From NCBI RefSeq assembly GCF_963664965.1, contig NZ_OY761823.1, positions 1,746,001 through 1,810,000 on the forward strand: DNA of 64,000 nt, given 5' to 3'. Source of the stretch: an uncultured Pseudodesulfovibrio sp. Lineage in GTDB: Bacteria > Desulfobacterota > Desulfovibrionia > Desulfovibrionales > Desulfovibrionaceae. Below the pieces are notes generated by a model that was not told where the DNA came from, did not search any database, and saw nothing but the letters and a program-made list of their open reading frames with translations. The position numbers were made by a program, and so were the translations under genes. This document shows positions 8,968 through 17,976 of this stretch, piece by piece; the first letter of the stretch is position 1; every line of letters starts with the position of its first letter.

Positions 8968-10292
8968 TAACCGAGTACCTCCGTGGTTGCGGCGTAGGCA
9001 GCATCGATCAGCGTGGTGATCTCGTCCTCTGTAATGACATAAGGCGGCAGGAAATAGATGACGTCGCCCATGTTGCGGAGAAATGCCCCATGCTTGAGGG
9101 CCGCACGGTGAATCTGAAATCCGATACGTTTCTTCCAGTCAAAGGCGGCCTTGGTCTCTGGATTTTCCACGAATTCGAGGCAGGAGATGAAACCGCAGGA
9201 ACGGATTTCGCCGAGGTGTTTGTGATCCCCGAATTTTTCGGCGGCGTAACGGCGCATATGCTGGTATTTCGGCTTGTTGGTCTCAATGACGTCGAGTTCA
9301 TCGAACATGGAAAGGGTCGTGTTGGCGACGGCGCAGGCCAGCGGATTGCCTGTGTAGGTATGGCTGTGCATGAACGCCTTCATGTCGGAGAATTCACCGT
9401 AAAATGCGTCGTAAACCGCATCCGTGGTCATGACGGCGGAAAGTGCGAGCGTGCCGGACGTGATGGATTTGGACATGGTGATGAAATCGGGCACGACTCC
9501 GGCCTTGTCCATGGCGAACATGGAGCCGAGACGCCCGAATCCCACGGCGATTTCGTCAAAGGCGAGGTGAATGTCGAGTTCGCGGGTCAGTTTACGGAGT
9601 TTCTGGAGGTACAGCGCCGGGTAGAATCGCCAGCCCGCGGCTCCCTGCCCGAGTGGTTCGACAAACACGGCAGTGATTTCATGGGCACGTTCGTGGAGCG
9701 TCCTTTCCATATGTTCGAAGCAGTCGGCCTCGCACGTCTCGCGGGTCTTGCCGTAGGGGCAACGGTAGCAGTCCGGTCCCTGCACGCTGATGTTTTCCGG
9801 CATGATCGGACGGTACAGGTCGGAAAAGAAGTCGTGACCGCAGACCGAGAGCGCGCCCAGCGTGTCGCCGTGATAGCCGTCGGACAGGCCGACGAATTTC
9901 GTTTTTTCGGGCTGGCCGGTGTTTTGGCGGTAGCCGTAACTCATCTTCATGGCGACTTCCACGGCGCTGGCCCCGTCGCCCGCAAAGAACACGCGGGTCA
10001 GTTCGTCCGGCGTGAGCGCGACAAGGCGGTCAGCCAATTCTTCAGCGGGACCGTGGGTGACGCCCGCAAACAGGACATGCTCAAGCGTGCTCGCCTGTTT
10101 GGTCAACGCTTCGGTGATGCGCGGGTTGGCGTGGCCGAAAATATTGGTCCACCAGGAGCTGATTCCGTCAATGTAGGATTTGCCTTCGTCGTCGTATATG
10201 TATATCCCTTTTCCGGATGCGATTTTGAGAAGCGGATGTTCCTCAACGTCTTTCATCTGGGTTACAGGATGCCAGAGAGCCTGTTTTTTCAT
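8967..10292 (-). CDS. bioA: Adenosylmethionine-8-amino-7-oxononanoate transaminase BioA
   Basis: About 441-residue class III PLP aminotransferase that converts KAPA to DAPA using S-adenosylmethionine as amino donor. Family signs are LWHPVTQMKD near the N-terminus, GISSWWTNIFGHANP, FAGDGASAVEVAMKMSYGY, the FDEIAVGFGRLG aspartate motif and the SKSITSGTLALS lysine. The ATG at 10292 and one at 10304 are both possible; neither has a good ribosome site. The start lies 10 bp or less from the divergent bioF start, so its promoter must sit inside the bioF coding sequence. Confidence 0.95.
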   Translation of the reverse strand: MKKQALWHPVTQMKDVEEHPLLKIASGKGIYIYDDEGKSYIDGISSWWTNIFGHANPRITEALTKQASTLEHVLFAGVTHGPAEELADRLVALTPDELTRVFFAGDGASAVEVAMKMSYGYRQNTGQPEKTKFVGLSDGYHGDTLGALSVCGHDFFSDLYRPIMPENISVQGPDCYRCPYGKTRETCEADCFEHMERTLHERAHEITAVFVEPLGQGAAGWRFYPALYLQKLRKLTRELDIHLAFDEIAVGFGRLGSMFAMDKAGVVPDFITMSKSITSGTLALSAVMTTDAVYDAFYGEFSDMKAFMHSHTYTGNPLACAVANTTLSMFDELDVIETNKPKYQHMRRYAAEKFGDHKHLGEIRSCGFISCLEFVENPETKAAFDWKKRIGFQIHRAALKHGAFLRNMGDVIYFLPPYVITEDEITTLIDAAYAATTEVLG

Positions 10293-10302
10293 CGAATCTA
10301 CC

Positions 10303-11472
10303 ATGTCTGAGAAGTTGTACGAATTTATCTCGAAAGAGTTGGAAGAGCTTAGGGAACGAAGCCTTTTCCGTCAAATCCCGCCCGTGGACAACGGCGCGGA
10401 TAAATTTCTCGTGTTCGAAGATCGCCGTCTGTTGAATCTCGCGTCCAACAACTATCTCGGCATTGCGGATCACCCCGACCTCAAGGCCGCTGCCGTCCGA
10501 GCCGTCGAGCAATACGGCACATCAAGCGGGGCATCCCGTCTCATCTCCGGCAATTTCAGTCTGTTCGACCAACTTGAAGCGGAAATCAGCGATTTCAAGG
10601 GATTGGACGACGCGCTTGTCGTGGGTTCCGGCTTCACAGCCAACCTGATGATTCTTTCGACGCTGGCCGACCGGCATACCGTGGTTTTTTCGGATCGCCT
10701 CAATCATGCCAGCATCGTGGACGGCATCCGGCTTTCCGGCGCACAGCACGTCCGTTATCGCCATAATGACATGGCGCATCTTGCTTCGCTTATGGAAAAA
10801 CACGCCCATGCGTCGCGGAAGATTCTGGTGACCGACACGGTTTTTTCCATGGACGGCGACTGTGCGTACCTTGCGTCCATTGTCGATCTCTGCGAAAAAC
10901 ATGATGTCCTGTCCGTGGTGGACGAGGCCCACGCCGCCGGAATCATGGGCGGCGGCCGGGGACTTGCCGCCGAACTCGGTCTGGCGGGCCGGGTGAATGT
11001 GCATATGGGAACCTTTTCCAAAGGGTTCGGTTCATATGGCGCATACGTCGCGGGCGATTCGGAGATCATTGATTACCTGCGGAACAAGGGCCGTCCATTC
11101 ATTTTTTCCACGGCGCTGCCACCTGCCGTGGTCGGGGCGAGCCTTGCCGCCGTGAAGCTGGTTCGGGAAAATCCCGGCATGGGAGTCGGATTGCTTGAAA
11201 TGGCCCGTGAGGTGCGCGGTTTCCTGCAATCTCTCGGCCTTGATACCGGCCCCTCGGAAACCGCGATCATTCCGGTGATTCTCGGCGACAACGCACGGAC
11301 GTTGGCGGCGCGGGACATGCTCATGGAGCACGGAATCTATATCGGGGCGGTGCGCCCGCCGACCGTGCCGCAGGGGACGGCTCGGCTGCGTATCAGTCTG
11401 CGGGCTGATCTGGATAGCGAGGACCTTTTGAATTTCAGGAACGCCATGAAGGCGACCATGGAGCGATTGTGA
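10303..11472 (+). CDS. bioF: 8-amino-7-oxononanoate synthase BioF
   Basis: 389-residue PLP enzyme condensing pimeloyl-ACP (or -CoA) with alanine to KAPA. It shows NLASNNYLG at the N-terminus, GTSSGASRLISGN, FSDRLNHASIVDG, VVDEAHAAGIMG and the PLP lysine in GTFSKGFGSYGA. The start is taken at MSEKLYEF, giving normal family length; no Shine-Dalgarno site is visible and the ATG overlaps or nearly touches the start of bioA on the other strand. The next gene starts within its stop codon. Confidence 0.95.
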   Translation: MSEKLYEFISKELEELRERSLFRQIPPVDNGADKFLVFEDRRLLNLASNNYLGIADHPDLKAAAVRAVEQYGTSSGASRLISGNFSLFDQLEAEISDFKGLDDALVVGSGFTANLMILSTLADRHTVVFSDRLNHASIVDGIRLSGAQHVRYRHNDMAHLASLMEKHAHASRKILVTDTVFSMDGDCAYLASIVDLCEKHDVLSVVDEAHAAGIMGGGRGLAAELGLAGRVNVHMGTFSKGFGSYGAYVAGDSEIIDYLRNKGRPFIFSTALPPAVVGASLAAVKLVRENPGMGVGLLEMAREVRGFLQSLGLDTGPSETAIIPVILGDNARTLAARDMLMEHGIYIGAVRPPTVPQGTARLRISLRADLDSEDLLNFRNAMKATMERL

Positions 11473-12071
11473 CAGACGATTTTCTTTTTGTTTCCGGATG
11501 GGCCGGGTTTCCGGAGCTTTTTCCGACGTTGTCCGGCAGGGGCGAGTTTCTGCTGCCGTTTGTCCGTCACAGCGAAGGTGAGGTCTTTGACCGCCTTGAC
11601 AGCTCGCCTGCATCCACTCTCATCGCATGGTCGACTGGCGCGCACATGGTGCTCAAGCGCTGGAATCGCGTGGTGGATAATTTTGACCGTATTGTTCTTG
11701 TGGCACCGTTTCTCTGCTTCACTGACTACACGTCCGAAAAGATGGTGCGGCTCATGATTCGCAATATGCGAAAGAGTGCTCAGGAGGTCGTCAATCTTTT
11801 TCATCGGAACTGCGGATATACCGGTCAGATTCCCATAGCCAAGAGTGACGTCGAAGGACTTTTCATGGGGCTTGAATACCTTCGGGCATCCCGCGCCATG
11901 TCGTCGCATCGCGGGGCGGAGAAAACCGTCATTCTGCATGGTGAGCACGATCGCATCGTCAATCCGGTCGCTTCCGAGGATTTGTGGGAAATCATGCCCG
12001 GTGCCACCTACACCGCATTGCCCCACGGGCACTGGATACCTGAACATGAATTTGCCGCCTACGTTGACTAA
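11469..12071 (+). CDS. Alpha/beta hydrolase, putative pimeloyl-ACP methyl ester esterase (BioH/BioG role)
   Basis: 200 residues. A GTG start overlaps the bioF TGA (GTGA), with GGAG 6 bp upstream. A small alpha/beta hydrolase fold is suggested by SGWAG near the N-terminus, a nucleophile elbow AWSTGAHM (serine about residue 55), an acid in GEHDRIVNP and a terminal histidine in PHGHW. Position between bioF and bioC strongly suggests that it removes the methyl group added by BioC at the end of pimeloyl chain synthesis, the job of BioH, BioG, BioK or BioJ in other bacteria. I cannot assign it to one of those families by eye. Cytoplasmic. Confidence 0.8.
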   Translation: MTDDFLFVSGWAGFPELFPTLSGRGEFLLPFVRHSEGEVFDRLDSSPASTLIAWSTGAHMVLKRWNRVVDNFDRIVLVAPFLCFTDYTSEKMVRLMIRNMRKSAQEVVNLFHRNCGYTGQIPIAKSDVEGLFMGLEYLRASRAMSSHRGAEKTVILHGEHDRIVNPVASEDLWEIMPGATYTALPHGHWIPEHEFAAYVD

Positions 12072-12822
12072 GGAGCGCATTCGCCGCTGCTTCGACCGCG
12101 CCCGCGACACGTACGTCAAGGCCGCCATGGTGCAGGCCGGTGTTGCCGAGACGTGTGCCCGCAATGTCCCGCGCGGTCATTATCCCGCCATCATCGAGAT
12201 AGGGGCGGGCGGTGGCGTGCTGACCCATCGTGTCGCTGCCCGCTGTTCTCACGAGCGGTATCTCGGTGTGGACATTTCTCCGGGCATGCTCGCACAGATC
12301 GACAAGTCCGATCTCACCTGTCCGGAGTTTGTCGCTGCCGACGCCGAGCATCTCGATTGTGCTCCGCACACCTTTGATCTGCTTGTCAGTTCGTCCACGT
12401 TTCAGTGGTATCGCACCCCGGAGCGGTCAATACCCGACAACTTCCGTCTTCTCCGGTCGGGCGGTGTTTTTTCGATCACCATTTTCATTGAGGGCACGTT
12501 TCCTGAAATCACTGCCGCGTCTGCCGCAACCGGCTTCGGCTCACTGCTGCCTCTGCGGACGGAGGCGTTTTATCGGGATGTGGTGAATTCTCTCGCACCG
12601 GAGAACGTCGAATTTGCCCGTTCAACGCACGTCACGCACCACGCCTCGGTTCCTGACCTGCTTCGGGCACATCAGGCCACGGGCGCGACGGCCACGTCCG
12701 GTCAGAAGCGTCCGTCAAAGGAGGCCTACAGACGGTTTGTCGAGCATTACGAAGCCCACTTCAGAGACGCGCAGGGCGTCAGAAGCACTGCTGAAATTCT
12801 GCATGTGTGGGGACGGATGTAA
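12046..12822 (+). CDS. bioC: Malonyl-ACP O-methyltransferase BioC
   Basis: About 258 residues, a class I SAM-dependent methyltransferase: motif I IIEIGAGGGVLTHRVA, an acidic loop in YLGVDIS, FVAADAEHLD and the SSSTFQWY region typical of BioC. It methylates malonyl-ACP so that fatty acid synthesis can build the pimeloyl chain. The chosen ATG overlaps the preceding esterase gene by 26 bp, which supports coupled translation of the methylating and demethylating enzymes. The ribosome site is weak, so a start a few codons away is possible. Confidence 0.9.
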   Translation: MNLPPTLTKERIRRCFDRARDTYVKAAMVQAGVAETCARNVPRGHYPAIIEIGAGGGVLTHRVAARCSHERYLGVDISPGMLAQIDKSDLTCPEFVAADAEHLDCAPHTFDLLVSSSTFQWYRTPERSIPDNFRLLRSGGVFSITIFIEGTFPEITAASAATGFGSLLPLRTEAFYRDVVNSLAPENVEFARSTHVTHHASVPDLLRAHQATGATATSGQKRPSKEAYRRFVEHYEAHFRDAQGVRSTAEILHVWGRM

Positions 12823-12860
12823 CGGCTGGGCCGTTGATCCAGAAGTTCGTCCCTTTTCGT

Positions 12861-14513
12861 CTACACCCCGGCCTTTTCGAATACCGCACCAACGATGGCG
12901 CGGGCTTCTTCCTGAATGTCTTTCAGATGGTCGGCTCCCTTGAATGATTCACAATAGATCTTGTAGATGTCCTCGGTTCCGGAAGGACGTGCTGCGAACC
13001 AGCCGTTTTCTGCGGTCACCTTGAGTCCGCCGATGGCGGCATTGTTGCCGGGAGCATGTGTCAGGCGGGCAGTGATCGGTTCTCCGGCGAGGGAGTCGGC
13101 AGTGACCATGTCGGGAGTCAGTCCCTTGAAGGCGGCTTTCTGTTCGGTTGAGGCAGGGGCGTCCGACCGCTCATAGATGGGGGCACCGTGCCTTTCTTCA
13201 AGCTGCGCGTAGAGTTCGCCGGGGTCACGTTTGGTGGTGGCGGTGATCTCGGCTGCCAGCAGGTTGAGAATGATGCCGTCCTTGTCCGTGGTCCAGACCG
13301 ATCCGTCGAAGCGCAGGAAACTCGCCCCGGCTGACTCTTCGCCGCCGAATCCGCAGGAACCGTCAATGAGTCCGTCCACGAACCACTTGAAGCCCACCGG
13401 GACTTCGTGCAGATGCCTGCCGAGGGAGGCTGCCACGCGATCAACCATGGAACTGGTGACCACGGTCTTGCCTACTGCGGCTTTCGCTGACCAGTCGGGG
13501 CGGTGGGTGAACAAGTAGTCCACCACTACGGAGAGGTAGTGGTTGGGATTGAGCAGGCCCGAGCTTTTGGTGACGATGCCGTGGCGGTCATAGTCCGGGT
13601 CGTTGCCAAAGGCGATGTCATAGCGGTCCTTGTGCCGGATGAGCGAGGCCATGGCCGAAGGAGAGGAACAGTCCATGCGGATTTTTCCGTCCTTGTCCAC
13701 GGTCATGAAGGAAAATGTCGGGTCCACGCGGGGATTCGTGATGGTCAGGTCGAGACCGTACATTTCGGCGATGGGTTCCCAGTAGGCGATACCGGAACCG
13801 CCCATGGGGTCTACGCCGACCTTGAGTCCCGCGTTCCTTATGGCGTCCATATTCACCACGTTTTTCAGGTCGCCGATGTAGGGCGTGATGTAATCGTAAT
13901 GCTCGACGCACGAGGCTTTGAGAGCTTTTTCGAACGGCATGCGTTTCACGTCCCGGAGGCCGTTTGCAAGGATTTCGTTGGCGCGGTTCTGGATGGCGGT
14001 GGTGATGCCGGTATCTGCGGGACCGCCTTCAGGAGGGTTGTACTTGTAGCCGCCGTCACGCGGGGGATTGTGGGACGGGGTGATGACCACGCCGTCGGAG
14101 AGACCTGTGGTGCGGCCCTTGTTCCATGCGAGGATGGCGTGTGAAATGACCGGCGTGGGCGTGTAGCCGAGGCCGTCCTGAATACGGACCGTGACGTTGT
14201 TCGCGGCAAAGACCTCAAGGGCGGAGGCAAGGGCCGGTTCGCTCAGGGCGTGGGTGTCCATGCCCAGATGGAGCGGGCCGTCGATTCCGCTGGCGGCACG
14301 GTGTTCACAGACCGCCTGTGAAACCGCGAGAATATGGGCCTCGTTGAAACTGCCGTCCAGTGAAGAACCCCGATGGCCGGACGTGCCGAAGGCGATGCGG
14401 CAGGCAGGTTCCGCCGGGTCCGGCTGTATGGTGTAATACGCGGAAACGAGTCGGGGAATGTTCGTGAGTATTTCCGCGGGGGCGGGTTTCCCGGCCAGTT
14501 CGTGCAGGGGCAT
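12861..14513 (-). CDS. pgm: Phosphoglucomutase (alpha-D-glucose phosphate-specific)
   Basis: 550 residues, full length for the enzyme interconverting glucose 1-phosphate and glucose 6-phosphate. Motifs: GTSGHRGSS in domain 1, the phosphoserine loop [13 protein letters not shown], the metal-binding [11 protein letters not shown], the sugar-recognition [11 protein letters not shown] and the C-terminal phosphate loop [23 protein letters not shown] precedes the ATG. It lies 21 bp after the last of three cyclic-nucleotide-binding genes on the same strand and may be co-transcribed with them; the functional link is unknown. Confidence 0.96.
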   Translation of the reverse strand: MPLHELAGKPAPAEILTNIPRLVSAYYTIQPDPAEPACRIAFGTSGHRGSSLDGSFNEAHILAVSQAVCEHRAASGIDGPLHLGMDTHALSEPALASALEVFAANNVTVRIQDGLGYTPTPVISHAILAWNKGRTTGLSDGVVITPSHNPPRDGGYKYNPPEGGPADTGITTAIQNRANEILANGLRDVKRMPFEKALKASCVEHYDYITPYIGDLKNVVNMDAIRNAGLKVGVDPMGGSGIAYWEPIAEMYGLDLTITNPRVDPTFSFMTVDKDGKIRMDCSSPSAMASLIRHKDRYDIAFGNDPDYDRHGIVTKSSGLLNPNHYLSVVVDYLFTHRPDWSAKAAVGKTVVTSSMVDRVAASLGRHLHEVPVGFKWFVDGLIDGSCGFGGEESAGASFLRFDGSVWTTDKDGIILNLLAAEITATTKRDPGELYAQLEERHGAPIYERSDAPASTEQKAAFKGLTPDMVTADSLAGEPITARLTHAPGNNAAIGGLKVTAENGWFAARPSGTEDIYKIYCESFKGADHLKDIQEEARAIVGAVFEKAGV

Positions 14514-14534
14514 TGGTCTCTCCTGATGTTGAAT

Positions 14535-15038
14535 CTAGTCTATGTCCATGGTTTCAAGCACCATTTTCTGCATGTCGAGATCAGCTATGTGTTCATTGGT
14601 TTCACGAAGCCGTTCCGAAAGGATTTCGTAAAACATCTTGTAGAAAAAGGCCTGAACAGCGAGTTTGGCGCGTCCTTCCAGCCTGTCCATGAAGGAAATA
14701 TCAAGCGACAGGCAGCGGGAAGGCCGTCTGGTCATGATCGTGGCGGAGCGGGGGGCCGTGTCGATGACGCCCATCTCGCCGAAGACCGTGTTGGGCTTGT
14801 CGAGCGTGTTGATTTCGATGTCGTCCACGCGCACGGACAGTTTTCCGCTCATGAGAAAGAACATCCGCTGATCGGTTTCTCCCTGTGTTATCACTTCTTC
14901 ACGTTTTTCGTAATCATGGATCAATGCCATTTTCATGACGTCGGCGAGCCTGTCCCCGCCAAGCGGTCTGAAGGCCGGGATAGCCAGTATGGATGCAACC
15001 AGATCCGTGTCGTTCGGGTCAAATGGAATGATCTTCAC
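14535..15038 (-). CDS. Stand-alone cyclic nucleotide-binding domain protein (copy 1)
   Basis: 167 residues. A single cNMP-binding beta-barrel occupies about residues 20-130, with the phosphate-binding cassette VFGEMGVIDTAPRSAT, including the glutamate and arginine that contact cyclic nucleotide phosphate. There is no DNA-binding helix-turn-helix, kinase or channel part; the last ~35 residues are helical and charged. A GTG start has GGAG 8 bp upstream, inside the end of the previous gene. It is one of three related genes in a row. It likely senses cAMP or cGMP and acts through a protein partner, which is inference. Confidence 0.88.
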   Translation of the reverse strand: MKIIPFDPNDTDLVASILAIPAFRPLGGDRLADVMKMALIHDYEKREEVITQGETDQRMFFLMSGKLSVRVDDIEINTLDKPNTVFGEMGVIDTAPRSATIMTRRPSRCLSLDISFMDRLEGRAKLAVQAFFYKMFYEILSERLRETNEHIADLDMQKMVLETMDID

Positions 15039-15043
15039 GATGA

Positions 15044-15550
15044 TTACTCCATAGGTCTTTGGATTGACAGGTTCTTGAGCTCATCTTCCAGTCGCAGGAC
15101 TTCTCTGTTGGCATCACGAATGCGTGCCGCAAGCATTTCGGAGAAGATTCTGTAAAACAGGGCTTCGGCCGCGAGTTTGTCTATTCCTTTCATTCGTTCA
15201 AGAAAGGAACCGTCAAGTGCGAGACATAATGTTTCCTGTTCAGCCGTGATGGTTGCGGAACGGGGCTTGTGATCGATCATGCCCATTTCGCCGAATACGT
15301 CGCCCAGCTTGGAAATAGCGTTGACGTCCACTCCATCAATATTGACGGAGCAGCTTCCCGAGATGAGAAAGTAGACGATTTGGTCTGTATCGCCTTCATT
15401 GATAATGGTTTCTCCGTCTTCATACTGCCGAATTTTAGCCAACTGAAGCAACTTTGGAAGTTGTGCACTATCAAGTGCATCAAAGACAGGCATTCTTTTC
15501 AGTCGCGCAAGCACTTTGGCATCATGAGGATCAAATGAAAACTGCTTCAC
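15044..15550 (-). CDS. Stand-alone cyclic nucleotide-binding domain protein (copy 2)
   Basis: 168 residues and the same plan as its neighbours: an N-terminal FDPHDAKVLARLKRMPVFDA, the barrel and the cassette FGEMGMIDHKPRSAT, then a short helical tail ending in ELKNLSIQ. It has no output domain. The start is GTG, with a modest AGGA upstream. It precedes copy 1 by 5 bp, so the two are clearly co-translated. The N-terminal FDP..(D)D..V..L..(I/M)P.F pattern shared by all three shows that they are paralogues rather than chance neighbours. Confidence 0.88.
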   Translation of the reverse strand: MKQFSFDPHDAKVLARLKRMPVFDALDSAQLPKLLQLAKIRQYEDGETIINEGDTDQIVYFLISGSCSVNIDGVDVNAISKLGDVFGEMGMIDHKPRSATITAEQETLCLALDGSFLERMKGIDKLAAEALFYRIFSEMLAARIRDANREVLRLEDELKNLSIQRPME

Positions 15551-15806
15551 TGGTTTTTCATCCTGTTCTCATATTGTATGATAACGAATTTGATCTAACG
15601 TTACATTTGGGTGCAAGTATCATTGCAATGGCTTTATGTTTGTAAGGTTTTTGACAATGTATATGGTGAAAACAAACATTAGCCCCATGCTGTGTGTAAT
15701 CCCTTTAATTATATGTTGAAAGTTCGGGGTTTGTAAACGCCTGTCTACCGGGCTGGGAATAGCGGTGCGTTTGGCAGACATTAGGCAAAACAATGTGGAG
15801 CTATTA

Positions 15807-15932
15807 ATGTTTAACTGGATTACGAAAAGTCTGGCAAGGACCATTCTGATTCTTCTGAACGGGATGGGACGTTTCCAGTACCTGCTGAAATCTCAAAAAG
15901 CGGCGTATCCGGAGGGATGCGCCGCTTTTTGA
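15807..15932 (+). CDS. Possible 41-residue small protein
   Basis: An ATG with GTGGAG 7 bp upstream opens a 41-codon frame, MFNWITKSLARTILILLNG then a charged tail. It is basic with a short hydrophobic run, like some small membrane-associated peptides. Its last third runs through the left arm and loop of a long inverted repeat and the stop codon lies in the right arm. No homologue is recognised. It could be chance; the 400-bp gap it sits in has no other candidate gene. Confidence 0.25.
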   Translation: MFNWITKSLARTILILLNGMGRFQYLLKSQKAAYPEGCAAF

Positions 15933-15936
15933 GATT
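15889..15936. terminator. Long perfect inverted repeat, likely terminator of cNMP-binding copy 3
   Basis: 17-base arms, AATCTCAAAAAGCGGCG and its exact complement, flank a 14-base loop. The core CGCCGCTTTTTG fits a Rho-independent terminator for the leftward gene that stops at 15948, and also works rightward. Confidence 0.75.
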
Positions 15937-15947
15937 GTCGATGTTGT

Positions 15948-16439
15948 CTATTTTTTTAATTCTCTGAGTTCATCCTGCAAGTTGACAATTGTCTGGTTGG
16001 CATCGCGCAAGCGTACGGCCATGACTTCGGCAAAGACACGGTACATGACGGCCTGCGTGAAGAGTTTGCTTCCGTCGCCCAGTGACCCCAGAGCCGTGTC
16101 GTTGAGAGAGACCACAAGCGATGTGCGTGCTGCTGTGATGGTGGCGGAGCGGGGGCTGCCGTCGAGTATGCCCATTTCGCCGAAAATGTCGCCCAACCGT
16201 TTGAGTTCCCCGACCTTGTTTCCCTGCACCATGATATCCAGATGCCCGAAGATCAGGAAAAAGACCTGATTGTCGAATTCTCCCTGATTGATGATGACTT
16301 CCCCTGCGTCATAACGGCGGATGGAGGCGGCTTTCATGGCCTTGCGAATGTGCCCGTCCGGCAGGGCGTTGAATGCGGGAACGTTTCGAAGACGCTCCAT
16401 TATATCGTCATTTTGAGGATCGAACGGTACTTCTTTCAT
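15948..16439 (-). CDS. Stand-alone cyclic nucleotide-binding domain protein (copy 3)
   Basis: 163 residues. One cNMP-binding domain with cassette FGEMGILDGSPRSAT, preceded by FDPQNDDIMERLRNVPAFNA and followed by a helical tail (RLRDANQTIVNLQDEL) shared in outline with copies 1 and 2. No DNA-binding motif. A GAGAGAGA ribosome site precedes the ATG. A strong terminator separates it from copies 2 and 1, so it is probably a separate transcript, possibly with the M48 protease gene 76 bp upstream. Confidence 0.88.
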   Translation of the reverse strand: MKEVPFDPQNDDIMERLRNVPAFNALPDGHIRKAMKAASIRRYDAGEVIINQGEFDNQVFFLIFGHLDIMVQGNKVGELKRLGDIFGEMGILDGSPRSATITAARTSLVVSLNDTALGSLGDGSKLFTQAVMYRVFAEVMAVRLRDANQTIVNLQDELRELKK

Positions 16440-16515
16440 ACTATCTCTCTCTGGGCTGCGGTTGTTCTATTTATACTGATTATTGCCACAGATGGCGTCG
16501 GGAATCGAGTACAAA

Positions 16516-17748
16516 TTAATGAGTTGAGAGAGCTCTGATGCGTTGCAGCACCGGTGGGTGTCCGTATTCGAGCCAGACAGTGAGTCGATGCGGCGTCAGG
16601 TTGGACAGATTGTCGGCCGACAGTTTCTTGAGTGCGGATATCATGGCTTGCGGGTTGCCGGTTGTTGTTGCCGCATAGGCGTCGGCTTCGAATTCATGCT
16701 TGCGGGAGATGGCATTGGTGATGATCGAAAGCACCAGCGACAGAGGGGTGTACAGCAAGAGAAAGAAAACGAGTCCCGCATAAATGCTCATGTGCGCCAT
16801 GCCGAATGCTTCAAACAGGCCGGGACTGCTCAGGAACAGGGACATGAGGTAGAAGATCACGCCTGTCTTGATAAATCCCGTAATCATTTGTCGGCGGATA
16901 TGGCCTCGTTTCGAGTGGCCGACTTCATGGGCGAGGACAGCCACGATTTCATCGGTGTTTTGTCCCTTGATCAACGTGTCGAACAGGGCGATGCGCCGAT
17001 TTTTCCCGAAGCCTGTGAAAAAGGCGTTGCTTTTGGTGGAGCGTTTGGAACCGTCGATCACGAAGATGCCGCGCAGCCTGAACCCGACTTTGCGGGCGTA
17101 TGATTCAATGGCACGGCGCAGGTCGTTGTCTTCCAGCGGGGTAAACTTGTTGAAGAGCGGCAATATCCATGTAGGGGCGACATAGGTGAATGCGAGGGTA
17201 AAGGAGACAACCATGCCCCAGCACCATAACCAGGCAAATCGTCCTGCCTCGGCGAAGAAATAGAGAACTCCGTAAAGCAGTATGCCTCCGATAACGGCGG
17301 TGAGAACAAGCCCTTTCACGCGGTCCGCTATGAATGTGCCGACTGTCGTGGTGTTGAAATTGAACCGTTTTTCCAGAACAAAGGTTTGGTATGCCTCGAA
17401 CGGCAGGCTGAGAATGGAGCTGGCAATACCGAGAGCGGCTATATAGGCAAGTCCAGTGGGGATCGGGGTCAGGGCGTACGAACGGATTATCTGGTCGAGC
17501 CAGTTGAAGCCTCCGCACAGAATGACCGTGAGGGTCACGGCTGTATTGAAGGTGTCTGAAATGTTGGAAAAACGCATGGTTGCCCGTGCGTACTCCTGTG
17601 ATTTCCGATATGTTTCGGCATCGAATGTGTTTGTGAACTCGCTTGGCAGTTCAGGATGCAAATTGCGTCCGTTCAGGAAGTTCGAGAGCAGGCCGAGCAA
17701 CCACGAGCCGATAAGTGATATGAGGATGACTGCGAGATAGATATTCAC
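16516..17748 (-). CDS. M48 family membrane zinc metallopeptidase (Ste24/CAAX protease 1-like)
   Basis: About 410 residues. The zinc site is VLAHEVGHSKRGH around residues 270-285, with the third ligand in HEFEADAYA about 75 residues later and the HPPVLQRI motif near the C-terminus. Several hydrophobic helices lie before and after the catalytic motif, as in Ste24p/CAAX protease 1; HtpX is much shorter. A GTG at 17748 with CCGGAGAATCC just upstream is preferred over a TTG 36 bp earlier that has no ribosome site. Substrates are unknown; the family degrades or trims membrane proteins. Confidence 0.9.
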   Translation of the reverse strand: MNIYLAVILISLIGSWLLGLLSNFLNGRNLHPELPSEFTNTFDAETYRKSQEYARATMRFSNISDTFNTAVTLTVILCGGFNWLDQIIRSYALTPIPTGLAYIAALGIASSILSLPFEAYQTFVLEKRFNFNTTTVGTFIADRVKGLVLTAVIGGILLYGVLYFFAEAGRFAWLWCWGMVVSFTLAFTYVAPTWILPLFNKFTPLEDNDLRRAIESYARKVGFRLRGIFVIDGSKRSTKSNAFFTGFGKNRRIALFDTLIKGQNTDEIVAVLAHEVGHSKRGHIRRQMITGFIKTGVIFYLMSLFLSSPGLFEAFGMAHMSIYAGLVFFLLLYTPLSLVLSIITNAISRKHEFEADAYAATTTGNPQAMISALKKLSADNLSNLTPHRLTVWLEYGHPPVLQRIRALSTH

Positions 17749-17976
17749 GGATTCTCCGGGTGTGACGAAAGGAATGAATGTCAATGGTGCAGGCTAGTCG
17801 GTGAATCCTGATGCGTCAACAGGGGGAATCATCTTTAGGTACTGACCCTTTTCGCACTGACTCCGGTGCTGTCTGCGGACGGACTTGGGTAGATTTATCA
17901 CGTGCTTGCCAAAAAAATCCCTCTGTATTAGTTTCATGGAAGAAAAACAGTTACAACCTTGAAAAGTATCGAGCAT

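Noticed and set aside
9090-10310. 406-codon plus-strand open frame opposite bioA
   Set aside because: Antisense to a well-supported aminotransferase; no recognisable motif.
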